DNA of 64,000 bases from Rhizobium sp. SL86 (GCF_026672545.1 NZ_JAPPRJ010000002.1:757001-821000), one strand, 5' to 3'. Shown: positions 9,057 to 16,347, counted from the first letter of the stretch. Notes: a model not told the origin generated them from the letters alone. Program-made: numbers and translations.

Positions 9057-10070
9057 ATGCGTTCGAAACTGGAATGGCGCCAAGCAAAGGTCGTCGAGAT
9101 CGAGACACCGGCGCCCGATATACGGCTGGTGACATTTGCCGTCGAGGCGCTGACAAGCGGCTTTGATCCCGGTTCCCATACGAACATCAAGGTGGTGATC
9201 AACGGCGCGCCGGCCATCCGCACCTATACCGTCATTCCAAGCCGCCCCGGAACGCTTGCGATTGCGGTAAAGCTGCATCCGAACAGCCGCGGCGGCTCCG
9301 CCTATGTCTGGACGCTGAAAATCGGCGACGCGACGGAGGTGACCGAGCCGGAAAACCGCTTCGAACTGTCCTGGCGCGCGTCGCAGTACCTCCTGATCGC
9401 CGGCGGCGTCGGCGTCACGCCGATTTATGGCATGGCGAAGGCATTGGCGGCGCGCGGCCAGCCGGTGCGTATGATCTACGGCGCGAAGAATGTCGCATCC
9501 ATGGCCTTTGCGCCGGAGCTCAAGGGCCTTCTCGGCGAGCGGCTGGCCACCTATTCGCAGGATGATGGCGAGAGCTTCGACCTCGCAGCGGAATTCGCGA
9601 CCCTGCCGGAAGATGGCGAGGTCTATATCTGCGGACCGCTTGGTCTGCTGGAGGCCGCCAAAACGGCCTGGCGCGCGGCAGGCCGCCCGGCGAGCCGACT
9701 GCGTTATGAAGTGTTCGGCGACAACGGGCGTTTTGCCGAACAGCCCTTCGAGGTGGACGTCGCAGGGTTCGGCACGACTGTATCGGTGCGCGCAGACCAG
9801 ACGATGCTGGAGGCCCTGATGGAGGCCGGCGTGCCGATGATCTTTGACTGTCGCCGCGGCGAATGCGGATTGTGTGCGGTCAAGATCGTCTCCTGCTCCT
9901 CGGAGCTCGATCATCGCGACGTATTCTTCTCGCAGGAGGAGAGACGGGACGATCCGCGAATCTGTGCCTGTGTCTCGCGTGCCCGCGGTGGGCGCCTGGT
10001 CATCGACAATGGTTACGTCACCGAAGCGATTCTTCCGGCGACCTCTGCGGCCACACTGCAGGCCGGTTGA
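9057..10070 (+). CDS. vanB: Vanillate O-demethylase reductase subunit
   Basis: A 337-residue phthalate-dioxygenase-reductase-type flavoprotein that passes electrons from NAD(P)H to VanA. An N-terminal flavin domain (RTYTVIP near 53), an NAD-binding domain (LLIAGGVGVTPIYGM near 110) and a C-terminal plant-type 2Fe-2S domain with Cys265, Cys270, Cys273 and Cys303 are all present. The ATG at 9057 is preferred over an upstream start at 9021 because GGGAGG lies just before it. An 86-bp gap separates it from vanR, larger than expected for tight coupling, but nothing obvious lies there. A GC-rich hairpin follows the stop. Confidence 0.92.
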   Translation: MRSKLEWRQAKVVEIETPAPDIRLVTFAVEALTSGFDPGSHTNIKVVINGAPAIRTYTVIPSRPGTLAIAVKLHPNSRGGSAYVWTLKIGDATEVTEPENRFELSWRASQYLLIAGGVGVTPIYGMAKALAARGQPVRMIYGAKNVASMAFAPELKGLLGERLATYSQDDGESFDLAAEFATLPEDGEVYICGPLGLLEAAKTAWRAAGRPASRLRYEVFGDNGRFAEQPFEVDVAGFGTTVSVRADQTMLEALMEAGVPMIFDCRRGECGLCAVKIVSCSSELDHRDVFFSQEERRDDPRICACVSRARGGRLVIDNGYVTEAILPATSAATLQAG

Positions 10071-10106
10071 CGGTGCGACTCAAAGAATAAGAGCAAACAC
10101 GACGGT

Positions 10107-10129
10107 GGCCCGGCCCTCGACGCCGGGCC
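10107..10129 (+). terminator. Hairpin after vanB
   Basis: Perfect 8-bp stem GGCCCGGC / GCCGGGCC with a 7-nt loop, 37 bp after the vanB stop. It has no T-run, so it is only a probable transcript end. Confidence 0.5.
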
Positions 10130-10387
10130 ATGCGATTCGCCGTGAACCACTTGTTGCCTCACGCTACGTCTCGTTGGCGCACGGACCCGCTCACGCGCCT
10201 GCCGATGTCATAAATTGCCCGCTTTTTTACAGCTTTAAGCTTCAAAACGCGATCGAATGCATCTCTAATCATCCGCTGTTTTTTAGGACTTCATGAACAA
10301 CGCCGGTGGATGAAAAAGCAAGAGCATTGCTCTTTTTAGAAATTTGGAGCAAGTTCTATCCTAGATTTGGTACTTGGAGTGGCAAGA
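10130..10387 (+). promoter_or_regulatory. Upstream region of the XRE-SARP-peptide locus
   Basis: A 258-bp non-coding stretch that is more AT-rich than its surroundings. It contains the inverted repeat AGCTTTAAGCT (10231-10241) and a terminator-like stem AAGAGC-ATT-GCTCTT followed by TTT (10320-10337). The first could be a self-operator of the XRE protein and the second an attenuator or the end of upstream transcription. A GGAG at 10376-10379 serves the TTG start at 10388. No convincing -35/-10 pair was found. Confidence 0.35.
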
Positions 10388-10816
10388 TTGAAAAAGTCCC
10401 CTAACGCGATCGACGTTCATGTTGGTTCACGCATCCGTCTGCGGCGCACGATGCTCGGCATGAGCCAGGAGAAGCTTGGCGAAAGCCTCGGCATCACCTT
10501 TCAGCAGGTGCAGAAGTACGAAAAGGGCGCGAACCGCGTCGGCGCGAGCCGTCTGCAGCACATCGCCGAAGTGTTGAACGTTCCGATCCCGTTCTTCTTC
10601 GAGGGTGTTCCGGGCGCAACGACCGCAACGCCGGAGCTGACGGGTGATGCCGCCAGCGAATTCATGGGTTCGCGTGAATGTGTGGCGCTCGCCACCGCAT
10701 TCGCCTCCATCGAGGACAAGCGCGTTCGCCAGAGCATCCTCAGCCTCGTGCAGTCGCTGGCATCCGACCAGGGCGTTTCGCGCGAAAGCAAGGGCAGCCT
10801 CCACATCGCACACTGA
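10388..10816 (+). CDS. XRE-family transcriptional regulator
   Basis: A 142-residue helix-turn-helix regulator. The Cro/cI-type domain covers about residues 8-65 (GSRIRLRRTMLGMSQEKLGE, then FQQVQKYEKG as recognition helix). The remaining ~70 residues are a helical tail seen in the rhizobial members of this group. The TTG at 10388 is chosen because GGAG lies 8 nt upstream and the protein then begins MKKSPNAIDVHVG; TTG at 10367 and GTG at 10379 are in-frame alternatives. The next gene starts 6 bp after the stop, so it is probably the first gene of the RiPP-like operon and may control it. Confidence 0.85.
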   Translation: MKKSPNAIDVHVGSRIRLRRTMLGMSQEKLGESLGITFQQVQKYEKGANRVGASRLQHIAEVLNVPIPFFFEGVPGATTATPELTGDAASEFMGSRECVALATAFASIEDKRVRQSILSLVQSLASDQGVSRESKGSLHIAH

Positions 10817-10822
10817 GGCCGC

Positions 10823-12646
10823 ATGACCTATACGCTCACCACCTTGGGCACTTGCCAGCTGACTGACCGGCAGGGCAAGGTGGTGCGCGCGCCGCTGATC
10901 AGCCTGCATCTGCTCGCTTATCTGCATGAGAGCGCACAACCGCTTTCCCGCCGGGATATCGCCCGCCTGTTCTGGCCGGCCCACCCGGAGGCTGCAAACA
11001 CCAATTTGCGTTCGACACTGTTGCGCCTCGCCAAGGCAACGCCGGAATCGCCTGCGCCGCTGATCCTGGCAGAGGGTGCCACACTGCGCCTCAACCGCGA
11101 GCTTGTCGCCTGCGATCTGGACGCTGGCCGTGTGGGCGAGCCGCTTGCCCGGCTGAAAGCGACCGCAGACGCGGTCGCCCGGCAGTTCCTGCCGGCGGAA
11201 GCGCAGGGCACGATGCCGTTTGCCGCCTGGGTGCGCCGCATGCGCGACCAGCTGACAGCGGACCTGCGCGAGCTGCTGTTTGCCGTTGCCCGGTCCGAAC
11301 GTTCCGCCGAGGCGCGCAGCGACCTTCATCGCGCAGTCGTTCTGCTGCTGGAGCATGATCCGCATGACGAGGAGGTGCGCCGGCACCTGGCGCCGGCCAG
11401 TGTGCCGGCTGAACCGGCCCTTATTCCGGCTATGCACTCTCTGACCACTGTGCAAACCTCGACCGGGATCGTTGCGGCTGGCATGCCGCAACAGCCCGCC
11501 ATCACACCGCCGCGCGTCGCGCTTCTGCCGCCGGAAACGCACGGGGCTGCGATGAAAGCTGGCTCCGTTGCCAATGCGCTGATCGAGGATCTGACGATCG
11601 ATCTTTGCGCCAGCCGCTCGGTTTCGGTCGTCGCACCCTACACATCGGAACAGATCCGTGCCTCGAAGGACAAGGCGGGGCTTCTGGAGCGCCACAAGGT
11701 AATCTACGCGCTCGACACCAAGCGCCGCGACGACATGCTCTTCGTGCAGCTGATCTTCATGCCGACCGATGAGGTTCTCTGGGCCAGCCGTTTTCCGCTC
11801 GATCCGCAATCGGTCAACGCGCAGCGCAGCCACATGGCGGAGGCGATCAAGGGCGCCGTTTCGCAGCTGGTGCAGAGCCATGCCCAACATGCCGAGCATT
11901 TCACCGCAAGGCCGGAGGCTTATTTCGCTTATCTGCGCGGTATCCAGTGCCTCACCGACCTCACCCTGCCGTCCGTCCGCAAGGCACGCCGGCATTTTCG
12001 CGAGGCGCTCGACCAGGAACGCAATTTCGGCATGGCGCTCGCCGGCATTTCGCGAACATTGAGTATGGAATGGATCCTGACCGCGCGCGGTGACGCCGAA
12101 TTGCTGCGGCAGGCGGAAGTTCTTGCGCTGAGAGCGATGGCAGAGAATGAACAACTCGCCGACGCCTACAAAGAGCTGGGCGTCAGCCGGTTGTATCTCG
12201 GCAAGATCGATGAAAGCGTCGATGCATTGAGAAGCGCGGAGACACTGTCGCCGCATTATGCCGACGTCCTTTACAGCCATTCGGACAGTCTGGTGCATGC
12301 CGGAAATCCGCAGGCAGCGCTAGATAAGATCCTCTATGCAATGGATCTCAACCCGGCGCTGCCGGATGCGTACCTCTGGACTGCGGCCGGTGCTTCGTTT
12401 TTTCTGCATTCCTATGAAGACGCGATCGGCTATATTCAACGTATGCGCGATTCGAGCGCAGCAGATCGCCTCGCGGCGGCTTGTTGGGGAATGTTAGGCG
12501 ACGTTGCACGCGCACGCAGATGTCGCAATCGCGTGTTAAAAGATAACCCGGGATTTGATCTGGAGCGCTGGCTGCAGGTAATTCCTAACAAAAATAAATG
12601 GCAAGCTGAACTTTACCGAGATGGCCTCATGCGGGCTGGTTTTTAA
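10823..12646 (+). CDS. SARP-like regulator with TolB-like and TPR domains
   Basis: A 607-residue multidomain regulator. Residues 1-100 form an OmpR/SARP-type winged helix (LSRRDIARLFWP, then NTNLRSTLLRLAKA). Residues 100-190 are BTAD-like helices. About 225-350 resemble the TolB/FlgO-like domain of adenylate-cyclase-type regulators (VALLPPETHGAAMKAG, then DDMLFVQLIFMPTDEVLWAS). The C-terminal ~240 residues are TPR-type helical repeats (LADAYKELGVSRLYLGKIDE). No cyclase or transmembrane segment is seen. It follows the XRE gene by 6 bp and precedes the peptide genes. SARP proteins of actinobacteria activate secondary-metabolite clusters through direct repeats phased at 11 bp, and such repeats occur at 15080-15109. 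Base composition drops in the last ~120 bp. The role as activator of this locus is inferred. Confidence 0.8.
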   Translation: MTYTLTTLGTCQLTDRQGKVVRAPLISLHLLAYLHESAQPLSRRDIARLFWPAHPEAANTNLRSTLLRLAKATPESPAPLILAEGATLRLNRELVACDLDAGRVGEPLARLKATADAVARQFLPAEAQGTMPFAAWVRRMRDQLTADLRELLFAVARSERSAEARSDLHRAVVLLLEHDPHDEEVRRHLAPASVPAEPALIPAMHSLTTVQTSTGIVAAGMPQQPAITPPRVALLPPETHGAAMKAGSVANALIEDLTIDLCASRSVSVVAPYTSEQIRASKDKAGLLERHKVIYALDTKRRDDMLFVQLIFMPTDEVLWASRFPLDPQSVNAQRSHMAEAIKGAVSQLVQSHAQHAEHFTARPEAYFAYLRGIQCLTDLTLPSVRKARRHFREALDQERNFGMALAGISRTLSMEWILTARGDAELLRQAEVLALRAMAENEQLADAYKELGVSRLYLGKIDESVDALRSAETLSPHYADVLYSHSDSLVHAGNPQAALDKILYAMDLNPALPDAYLWTAAGASFFLHSYEDAIGYIQRMRDSSAADRLAAACWGMLGDVARARRCRNRVLKDNPGFDLERWLQVIPNKNKWQAELYRDGLMRAGF

Positions 12647-12660
12647 CACGGAGCAAAAGT

Positions 12661-12876
12661 ATGTCGAAAGTTGTAGTGATTGGCGTAAGTGGCGAAGAAG
12701 CGCTTTGGGTAGTAGATATTGCAAGCGGCACTGTAACTTCGCTAGAAGTCACTGAGGGGTCCGACTTTGCGGCTGCTAATTCTTTGAGAAAGCAGGGTGC
12801 GACAATAGTGAAGAATGTCGACCTTGCAGTTGGTGTTGACTCTATGGAGACACTCGCTACCGGACATTACGAATAA
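12661..12876 (+). CDS. Small peptide, candidate RiPP precursor 1
   Basis: A 71-residue peptide beginning MSKVVVIGVSGEEALWVVD. It has no Cys, transmembrane helix or signal peptide. It is a clear paralogue of the next small gene: both have MS-[KR]-x-x-VIG-x-x-GE-x-x-LW-x-x-D-x-x-x-GTVT in the first 26 residues and a second block [IV]-[VI]-[KR]-x-V-x-[LM]-AV near residue 50. A GGAG ribosome site precedes the ATG, and the gene starts 14 bp after the SARP-like gene. Codon use is noticeably more AT-rich than the surroundings. Position before YcaO and TfuA makes it the likely substrate. I know of no characterised family for it, so the precursor call is inference. Confidence 0.65.
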   Translation: MSKVVVIGVSGEEALWVVDIASGTVTSLEVTEGSDFAAANSLRKQGATIVKNVDLAVGVDSMETLATGHYE

Positions 12877-12940
12877 TAACAAGCAGGTAGAGTCCCAACG
12901 TCCTCGGTTACTTTTTACTAAACCAAAAGGGGAAATCACC

Positions 12941-13150
12941 ATGTCACGCATTATAGTCATTGGCATTCCCGGTGAAGACGGCCTCTGGATGGCCGATCTC
13001 GACGCCGGTACGGTTACTCCGGTCGACGCTTCCCTCTGCGAGGAACTGGCGCTGACAACGAACGAAAACGCGCCGGTCATCCGCGGCGTCAAGATGGCCG
13101 TTGCCATCAGTGACGGATCCGACATGGCAGGCGGTTTCCTGGAACGCTGA
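12941..13150 (+). CDS. Small peptide, candidate RiPP precursor 2
   Basis: A 69-residue paralogue of the preceding peptide, beginning MSRIIVIGIPGEDGLWMAD. A strong AAGGGGA site 7 nt before the ATG fixes the start; an earlier in-frame start at 12815 lies inside peptide 1 and is rejected. It has one Cys (about residue 33), while peptide 1 has none, so modification is unlikely to depend on Cys heterocycles alone. The C-terminal half is rich in small and acidic residues (AVAISDGSDMAGG). The putative YcaO start follows 7 bp after its stop. Unlike peptide 1 it has the high GC of the genome. Conserved front plus variable tail fits a leader/core layout, but no cleavage site is evident. Confidence 0.68.
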   Translation: MSRIIVIGIPGEDGLWMADLDAGTVTPVDASLCEELALTTNENAPVIRGVKMAVAISDGSDMAGGFLER

Positions 13151-13157
13151 GCCCGCT

Positions 13158-14339
13158 GTGGCCATTGCTTCCTATCGCCTATGCTCTGCGGGCGAGACCC
13201 TTCAGCGGGTCTCGCCCTTTCTCTTGCGTCTCGGCATCACGCGGCTCTCCAGCCAGACCGGGCTCGATAAAATCGGCATTCCCGTCTGGTGCGCCTTCGC
13301 ACCCAATGCGCGGGCCATTGTGATTGCCCAGGGCAAGGGGCTGACCGACGAGGCAGCCAAGACCTCGGCGGCGATGGAGGCCATCGAACGGTCGGTGGCA
13401 ACCAACCCCACCTGCACGGTCATCACGGCCAACCTCGACGAACTGGCAAAACGCGGTGTGCGTTTCGACACGCTGCAGTCCCTTCTCGCTTTGAAGAAAC
13501 AGCCGCTGAGCGGAAGTGAAGACATCGAATGGGTCGAGGGCCGCGATCTTTCGACCGGCGAACCCGTCTTGCTGCCTTTCGAGGCGGTGCATCTCGACCG
13601 CACTAAGGACGACCGGCGCTACTGGCAGTCGTCCGACGGGCTGGCTTCCGGCAATACCCGCGACGAAGCCCTGTTTCACGGACTGATGGAGCGGGTGGAG
13701 CGCGACGCACTGACGCTTTGGCAGATCGCCGCACCTGCCCGCCGTTTTGCCCGGCGTCTCGACCCGGCGGGTATCGAAGAACCCGAACTGTGCGACATGC
13801 TGGAGCGGATTGAACGGGCGGATCTCGAGATCGCGCTGTTCGATATCACCAGCGATCTCGGCCTTTCCTGTATTGCCGCGATACTCGCGCCAAGACATCG
13901 CCCTGCCTTTCCGCCGCTGCGGCATGTGGAGGTGACGCTCGGCTGCGGTGCGGCCCTTCAGCCGGAACTCGCCGCCTCCCGGGCAATCAGCGAGGCAGTG
14001 CAGTCGCGCATGACCTTTATCGGCGGCGCGCGCGACGACCTTCTGCCGGAGTTGTTCGAAAAACCCGCCGCGGGCGACACCCTGCAGGCTTTTGCGGCTA
14101 AAACCCATGTCGCGCTGTCGGACCTGCCGCGCCATGCGGCAAGCACGGCGACGGAGGGCCTCGAACGTCTGGTTCGACACCTGACGCAGAAATCGATTAC
14201 CCGCCTTTATGCCGTCGATCTCGCACCGGAGTGGTTGCCCGCCGCGGTTGCCAAGGTCATCGTGCCGCAGTTGGAAAATCCCGATGGCGACCGCCGCCAG
14301 CGGTTCGGCATGCGGGCCCTGTCGAAAGCGCTCTCATGA
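13158..14339 (+). CDS. YcaO-domain protein, probable backbone-amide modifying enzyme
   Basis: A 393-residue YcaO protein. YcaO enzymes use ATP to activate peptide backbone amides, giving azolines, thioamides or amidines. The nucleotide-binding motifs are present: SAAMEAIERS (70-79), NTRDEALFHGLMERVERDA (166-184) and RAISEAVQSR (275-284) followed by GGARDD. It lacks the C-terminal PxPxP tail of azoline-forming YcaO enzymes. A GTG at 13158, just after the peptide 2 stop, is taken as start; the upstream TTG at 13101 would overlap peptide 2. Its stop overlaps the TfuA start (ATGA). A neighbouring TfuA is known from thioamidating pairs (thioviridamide type, methanogen McrA), so thioamidation is the leading guess. 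Confidence 0.88.
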   Translation: MAIASYRLCSAGETLQRVSPFLLRLGITRLSSQTGLDKIGIPVWCAFAPNARAIVIAQGKGLTDEAAKTSAAMEAIERSVATNPTCTVITANLDELAKRGVRFDTLQSLLALKKQPLSGSEDIEWVEGRDLSTGEPVLLPFEAVHLDRTKDDRRYWQSSDGLASGNTRDEALFHGLMERVERDALTLWQIAAPARRFARRLDPAGIEEPELCDMLERIERADLEIALFDITSDLGLSCIAAILAPRHRPAFPPLRHVEVTLGCGAALQPELAASRAISEAVQSRMTFIGGARDDLLPELFEKPAAGDTLQAFAAKTHVALSDLPRHAASTATEGLERLVRHLTQKSITRLYAVDLAPEWLPAAVAKVIVPQLENPDGDRRQRFGMRALSKALS

Positions 14340-15037
14340 AGGTGTTGTTTGTCGGCCCCAGCCTGCCGGATGCTGCCCGCCACGTCAGCCCGGAGATCTC
14401 CCTTCGCCCCCCTGCCCGCCAGGGCGACTTCATGCGCGCACTGGATGAGGGAGCAACCGCGATCGGACTGATCGATGGCCTGTTCGAAAACGTGGCCCCC
14501 ATCTGGCACAAGGAGATCCTGTTTGCGCTGTCGCGCGGCATCCCGGTTTTTGGCGCAGCCAGCATGGGGGCACTGCGCGCCGCCGAATGTGCACCCTTCG
14601 GCATGATCGGCATCGGCGAGATCTTCGCAGAGTATGCGGACGGTCGCCGGGTCGATGATGCGGATGTGGCGCTGCTGCACGGCCCGGCAGAGATGAACTA
14701 TCCAGCCGTCACCGTACCCATGGTCAATGTCGAAGCGACGCTTGCTCGGGCCGTGGCGCTTTCGCTGGTAAGCCAGGCTGCAGCCGACGAACTTGCCGCC
14801 TGCGCCCGCACCCTCTTCTACAAGGAACGAACCTGGCGAAGCATCGTGACAACCGCTGGCTTTGATTTCGGCGAGGTCTCACCGGTCTTGAAGGCCGCCG
14901 CCGTTGATCAGAAACGGTTGGATGCATTGGCTCTCGTCAAGGCGCTGACCGAGGTGCAGCATCAGGACTTTCGCGAGAAAGACTGGAAATTCAACGCCAC
15001 ACCACTGTGGCGGACGCTTTATGGAGTATATTCGTAA
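14336..15037 (+). CDS. tfuA: TfuA-like protein, YcaO partner
   Basis: A 233-residue TfuA-domain protein, the family first named from trifolitoxin production in Rhizobium. TfuA works with YcaO in thioamide formation, possibly by delivering sulfur. The hallmark segment is intact: GAASMGALRAAE (73-84) and FGMIGIGEIFAEYADG (88-103), followed by VDDADVALLHGP. There is no membrane segment, so it is cytosolic. The ATG overlaps the YcaO stop, so the two are translationally coupled. The gene is followed by the TGCAACGC repeats and the small protein at 15155. The symbol denotes the family; the peptide product here is not trifolitoxin, whose precursor is unlike these peptides. Confidence 0.88.
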   Translation: MKVLFVGPSLPDAARHVSPEISLRPPARQGDFMRALDEGATAIGLIDGLFENVAPIWHKEILFALSRGIPVFGAASMGALRAAECAPFGMIGIGEIFAEYADGRRVDDADVALLHGPAEMNYPAVTVPMVNVEATLARAVALSLVSQAAADELAACARTLFYKERTWRSIVTTAGFDFGEVSPVLKAAAVDQKRLDALALVKALTEVQHQDFREKDWKFNATPLWRTLYGVYS

Positions 15038-15079
15038 ACTTTGATGGAGCCCTCCTGCCGTTACGTCATCTTTTGCGTG

Positions 15080-15109
15080 TGCAACGCCTTTGCAACGCGC
15101 ATGCAACGC
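15080..15109. promoter_or_regulatory. Three TGCAACGC repeats phased at 11 bp
   Basis: TGCAACGC occurs at 15080, 15091 and 15102, exactly 11 bp apart, so all three lie on one face of the helix. A degenerate -10-like TGCAAT follows at 15117, about 8 bp after the last repeat. Both the 11-bp phasing and this distance match how actinobacterial SARP activators bind. They lie 46 bp before the ATG of the small gene at 15155. I infer they are sites for the SARP-like protein at 10823. Confidence 0.6.
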
Positions 15110-15154
15110 AGGTCTGTGCAATTGTTTGCATCACAAGAGTGCGGGGGCAACAGA

Positions 15155-15391
15155 ATGAAGCGGCGGGAACTTGACGTGCAGACACAGGACAGACGCGAGG
15201 AATATCTCGCGCTGATCAACATGCTTGGTTATGCGCAGGGCATTGCTCGTTCCTTGGGCGCGACATCGGCCGCCGGCCATGTGGATTCGGCACGGCAGAC
15301 ACTTGTGGCTGCATTGCAGACGGAATTTCCGAGCAATCTTTCTGATGACGGAGTGAAGCGGCTTGCTGCCGCGACGGTCGGTCATTGCTGA
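15155..15391 (+). CDS. Small protein of unknown function ending in Cys
   Basis: A 78-residue hydrophilic protein that I do not recognise. It begins MKRRELDVQTQDRREEYLAL and is predicted mostly helical, with a charged first third. It ends in His-Cys (VGHC), its only Cys. A GGGGG-containing ribosome site precedes the ATG; an upstream in-frame start at 15041 would read through the repeat region and is rejected. The promoter region carries the 11-bp phased repeats and a strong terminator follows, so it is the last gene of the YcaO/TfuA locus. It could be a third substrate, a carrier or an immunity protein; none of these is shown. Confidence 0.6.
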   Translation: MKRRELDVQTQDRREEYLALINMLGYAQGIARSLGATSAAGHVDSARQTLVAALQTEFPSNLSDDGVKRLAAATVGHC

Positions 15392-15436
15392 GACTTTTCA
15401 TCACGTAACATGAAATCCACCGCCACTGGCGCGTGA

Positions 15437-15474
15437 ACGGGAGTGGGCTCAGGGGTCGAGCCCGCTCCCGTTTT
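15437..15474 (+). terminator. Strong intrinsic terminator of the YcaO/TfuA locus
   Basis: A 14-bp stem, ACGGGAGTGGGCTC with GAGCCCGCTCCCGT (one G-U pair), a 7-nt loop and TTTT. It separates the locus from the ion channel gene. Confidence 0.9.
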
Positions 15475-15542
15475 AGTTCGTGACCGCTTATCCTACGGGC
15501 GCCCGGCTTGAAGCCGGTGACGGCGCCGCTAAGTTCAGCATC

Positions 15543-16346
15543 ATGGATAGCCCCAAAACCGCCCCTTCCCCCCTGATCGACACACCCTGGAGCCGGATGC
15601 GCCAGACCTTGCAACGGATCGAGCGCGGCAGGGACGGCTGGGCACTGCGCTGGCAGGCGATCTTTGCCGGCATTGATCTGGCAATCCTCGCCTTCTTCCT
15701 CGTCGGCCCCTACCTGCGCAATGGCCCGAGTTATCTCATCATCGACTACGCGATTGCCGGCTGGATCGGCATCGAGCTTTTCGCCCGAGCCCTGTCTGCC
15801 CAATCCTGGAAGCGTTTTTTGCTGCGGTCGATGACCTGGATCGACCTCGTCATCCTCGTCACCCTGCTGTTTCCCGACGTGCTGTTCAACTTCGCCTTCC
15901 TGCGCGCCATGCGCATCTGGGCAATCGGCAACAGTCCATTGGTGCACGAGGGGCTGCGCCGGGCTGGCTGGCGCGCCTATCAGGACGTTGTGCGCGCCTG
16001 TCTGAACTTTGCCGTCTTCCTGTTTCTCGTCACCGGCTTTGTCTACACCGCCTTCTTTTATCGGCAGGAGCCGGGAGAAGGTTTCGTCGATGCGCTCTAT
16101 TTCACCGTCGCGACCATCACCACAACCGGTTTCGGCGACATCACGCTGCCCGGCACGCTCGGCAAGCTCACCTCGGTGGTGACGATGATCATCGGGATTT
16201 CCTTGTTCGTCCGGTTGGCGCAGGCCGTGTTCCGGCCCTACAAGGTCTATTTCCCCTGCCCGCAATGCGGTCTTCAGCGCCATGATGCCGATGCCGTGCA
16301 TTGCAAGGCCTGCGGCGTGCTTCTCAACATTCCGAACGACGGATGA
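15543..16346 (+). CDS. Tetrameric-type ion channel with C-terminal zinc ribbon
   Basis: A 267-residue inner-membrane protein of the voltage-gated-like potassium channel family. Hydrophobic helices lie at about 42-58, 66-82, 98-115, 152-172 and 210-228. The pore loop carries the selectivity filter ITTTGFGDI (192-200); GFGD instead of GYGD still fits a K+-selective pore. The S4-like helix (LRAMRIWAIG) has only two arginines, so voltage sensing is doubtful. The C-terminus is a short CPQC-x11-CKAC zinc ribbon (Cys239, 242, 254, 257), unusual for such channels. ATG 15543 is chosen over an upstream start at 15480. It ends convergent with pntB. Confidence 0.85.
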   Translation: MDSPKTAPSPLIDTPWSRMRQTLQRIERGRDGWALRWQAIFAGIDLAILAFFLVGPYLRNGPSYLIIDYAIAGWIGIELFARALSAQSWKRFLLRSMTWIDLVILVTLLFPDVLFNFAFLRAMRIWAIGNSPLVHEGLRRAGWRAYQDVVRACLNFAVFLFLVTGFVYTAFFYRQEPGEGFVDALYFTVATITTTGFGDITLPGTLGKLTSVVTMIIGISLFVRLAQAVFRPYKVYFPCPQCGLQRHDADAVHCKACGVLLNIPNDG

Positions 16347-16347
16347 G

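Noticed and set aside
10427..12298. A 623-codon open frame antisense to the XRE and SARP-like genes
   Set aside because: Mirror of the strong codon bias of the plus-strand genes; no start signal or family pattern.
12815..13150. A longer version of peptide 2 starting inside peptide 1
   Set aside because: The start at 12941 has a strong ribosome site and restores homology with peptide 1; the extension has none.
15080..15109. Short CRISPR-like or iteron origin repeat
   Set aside because: Only three 8-mers with 3-nt gaps, no spacers, no Rep gene. Phased promoter sites are a better reading.
15041..15154. N-terminal extension of the small Cys-ended protein
   Set aside because: It would translate through the phased repeats and has no ribosome site; the ATG at 15155 does.
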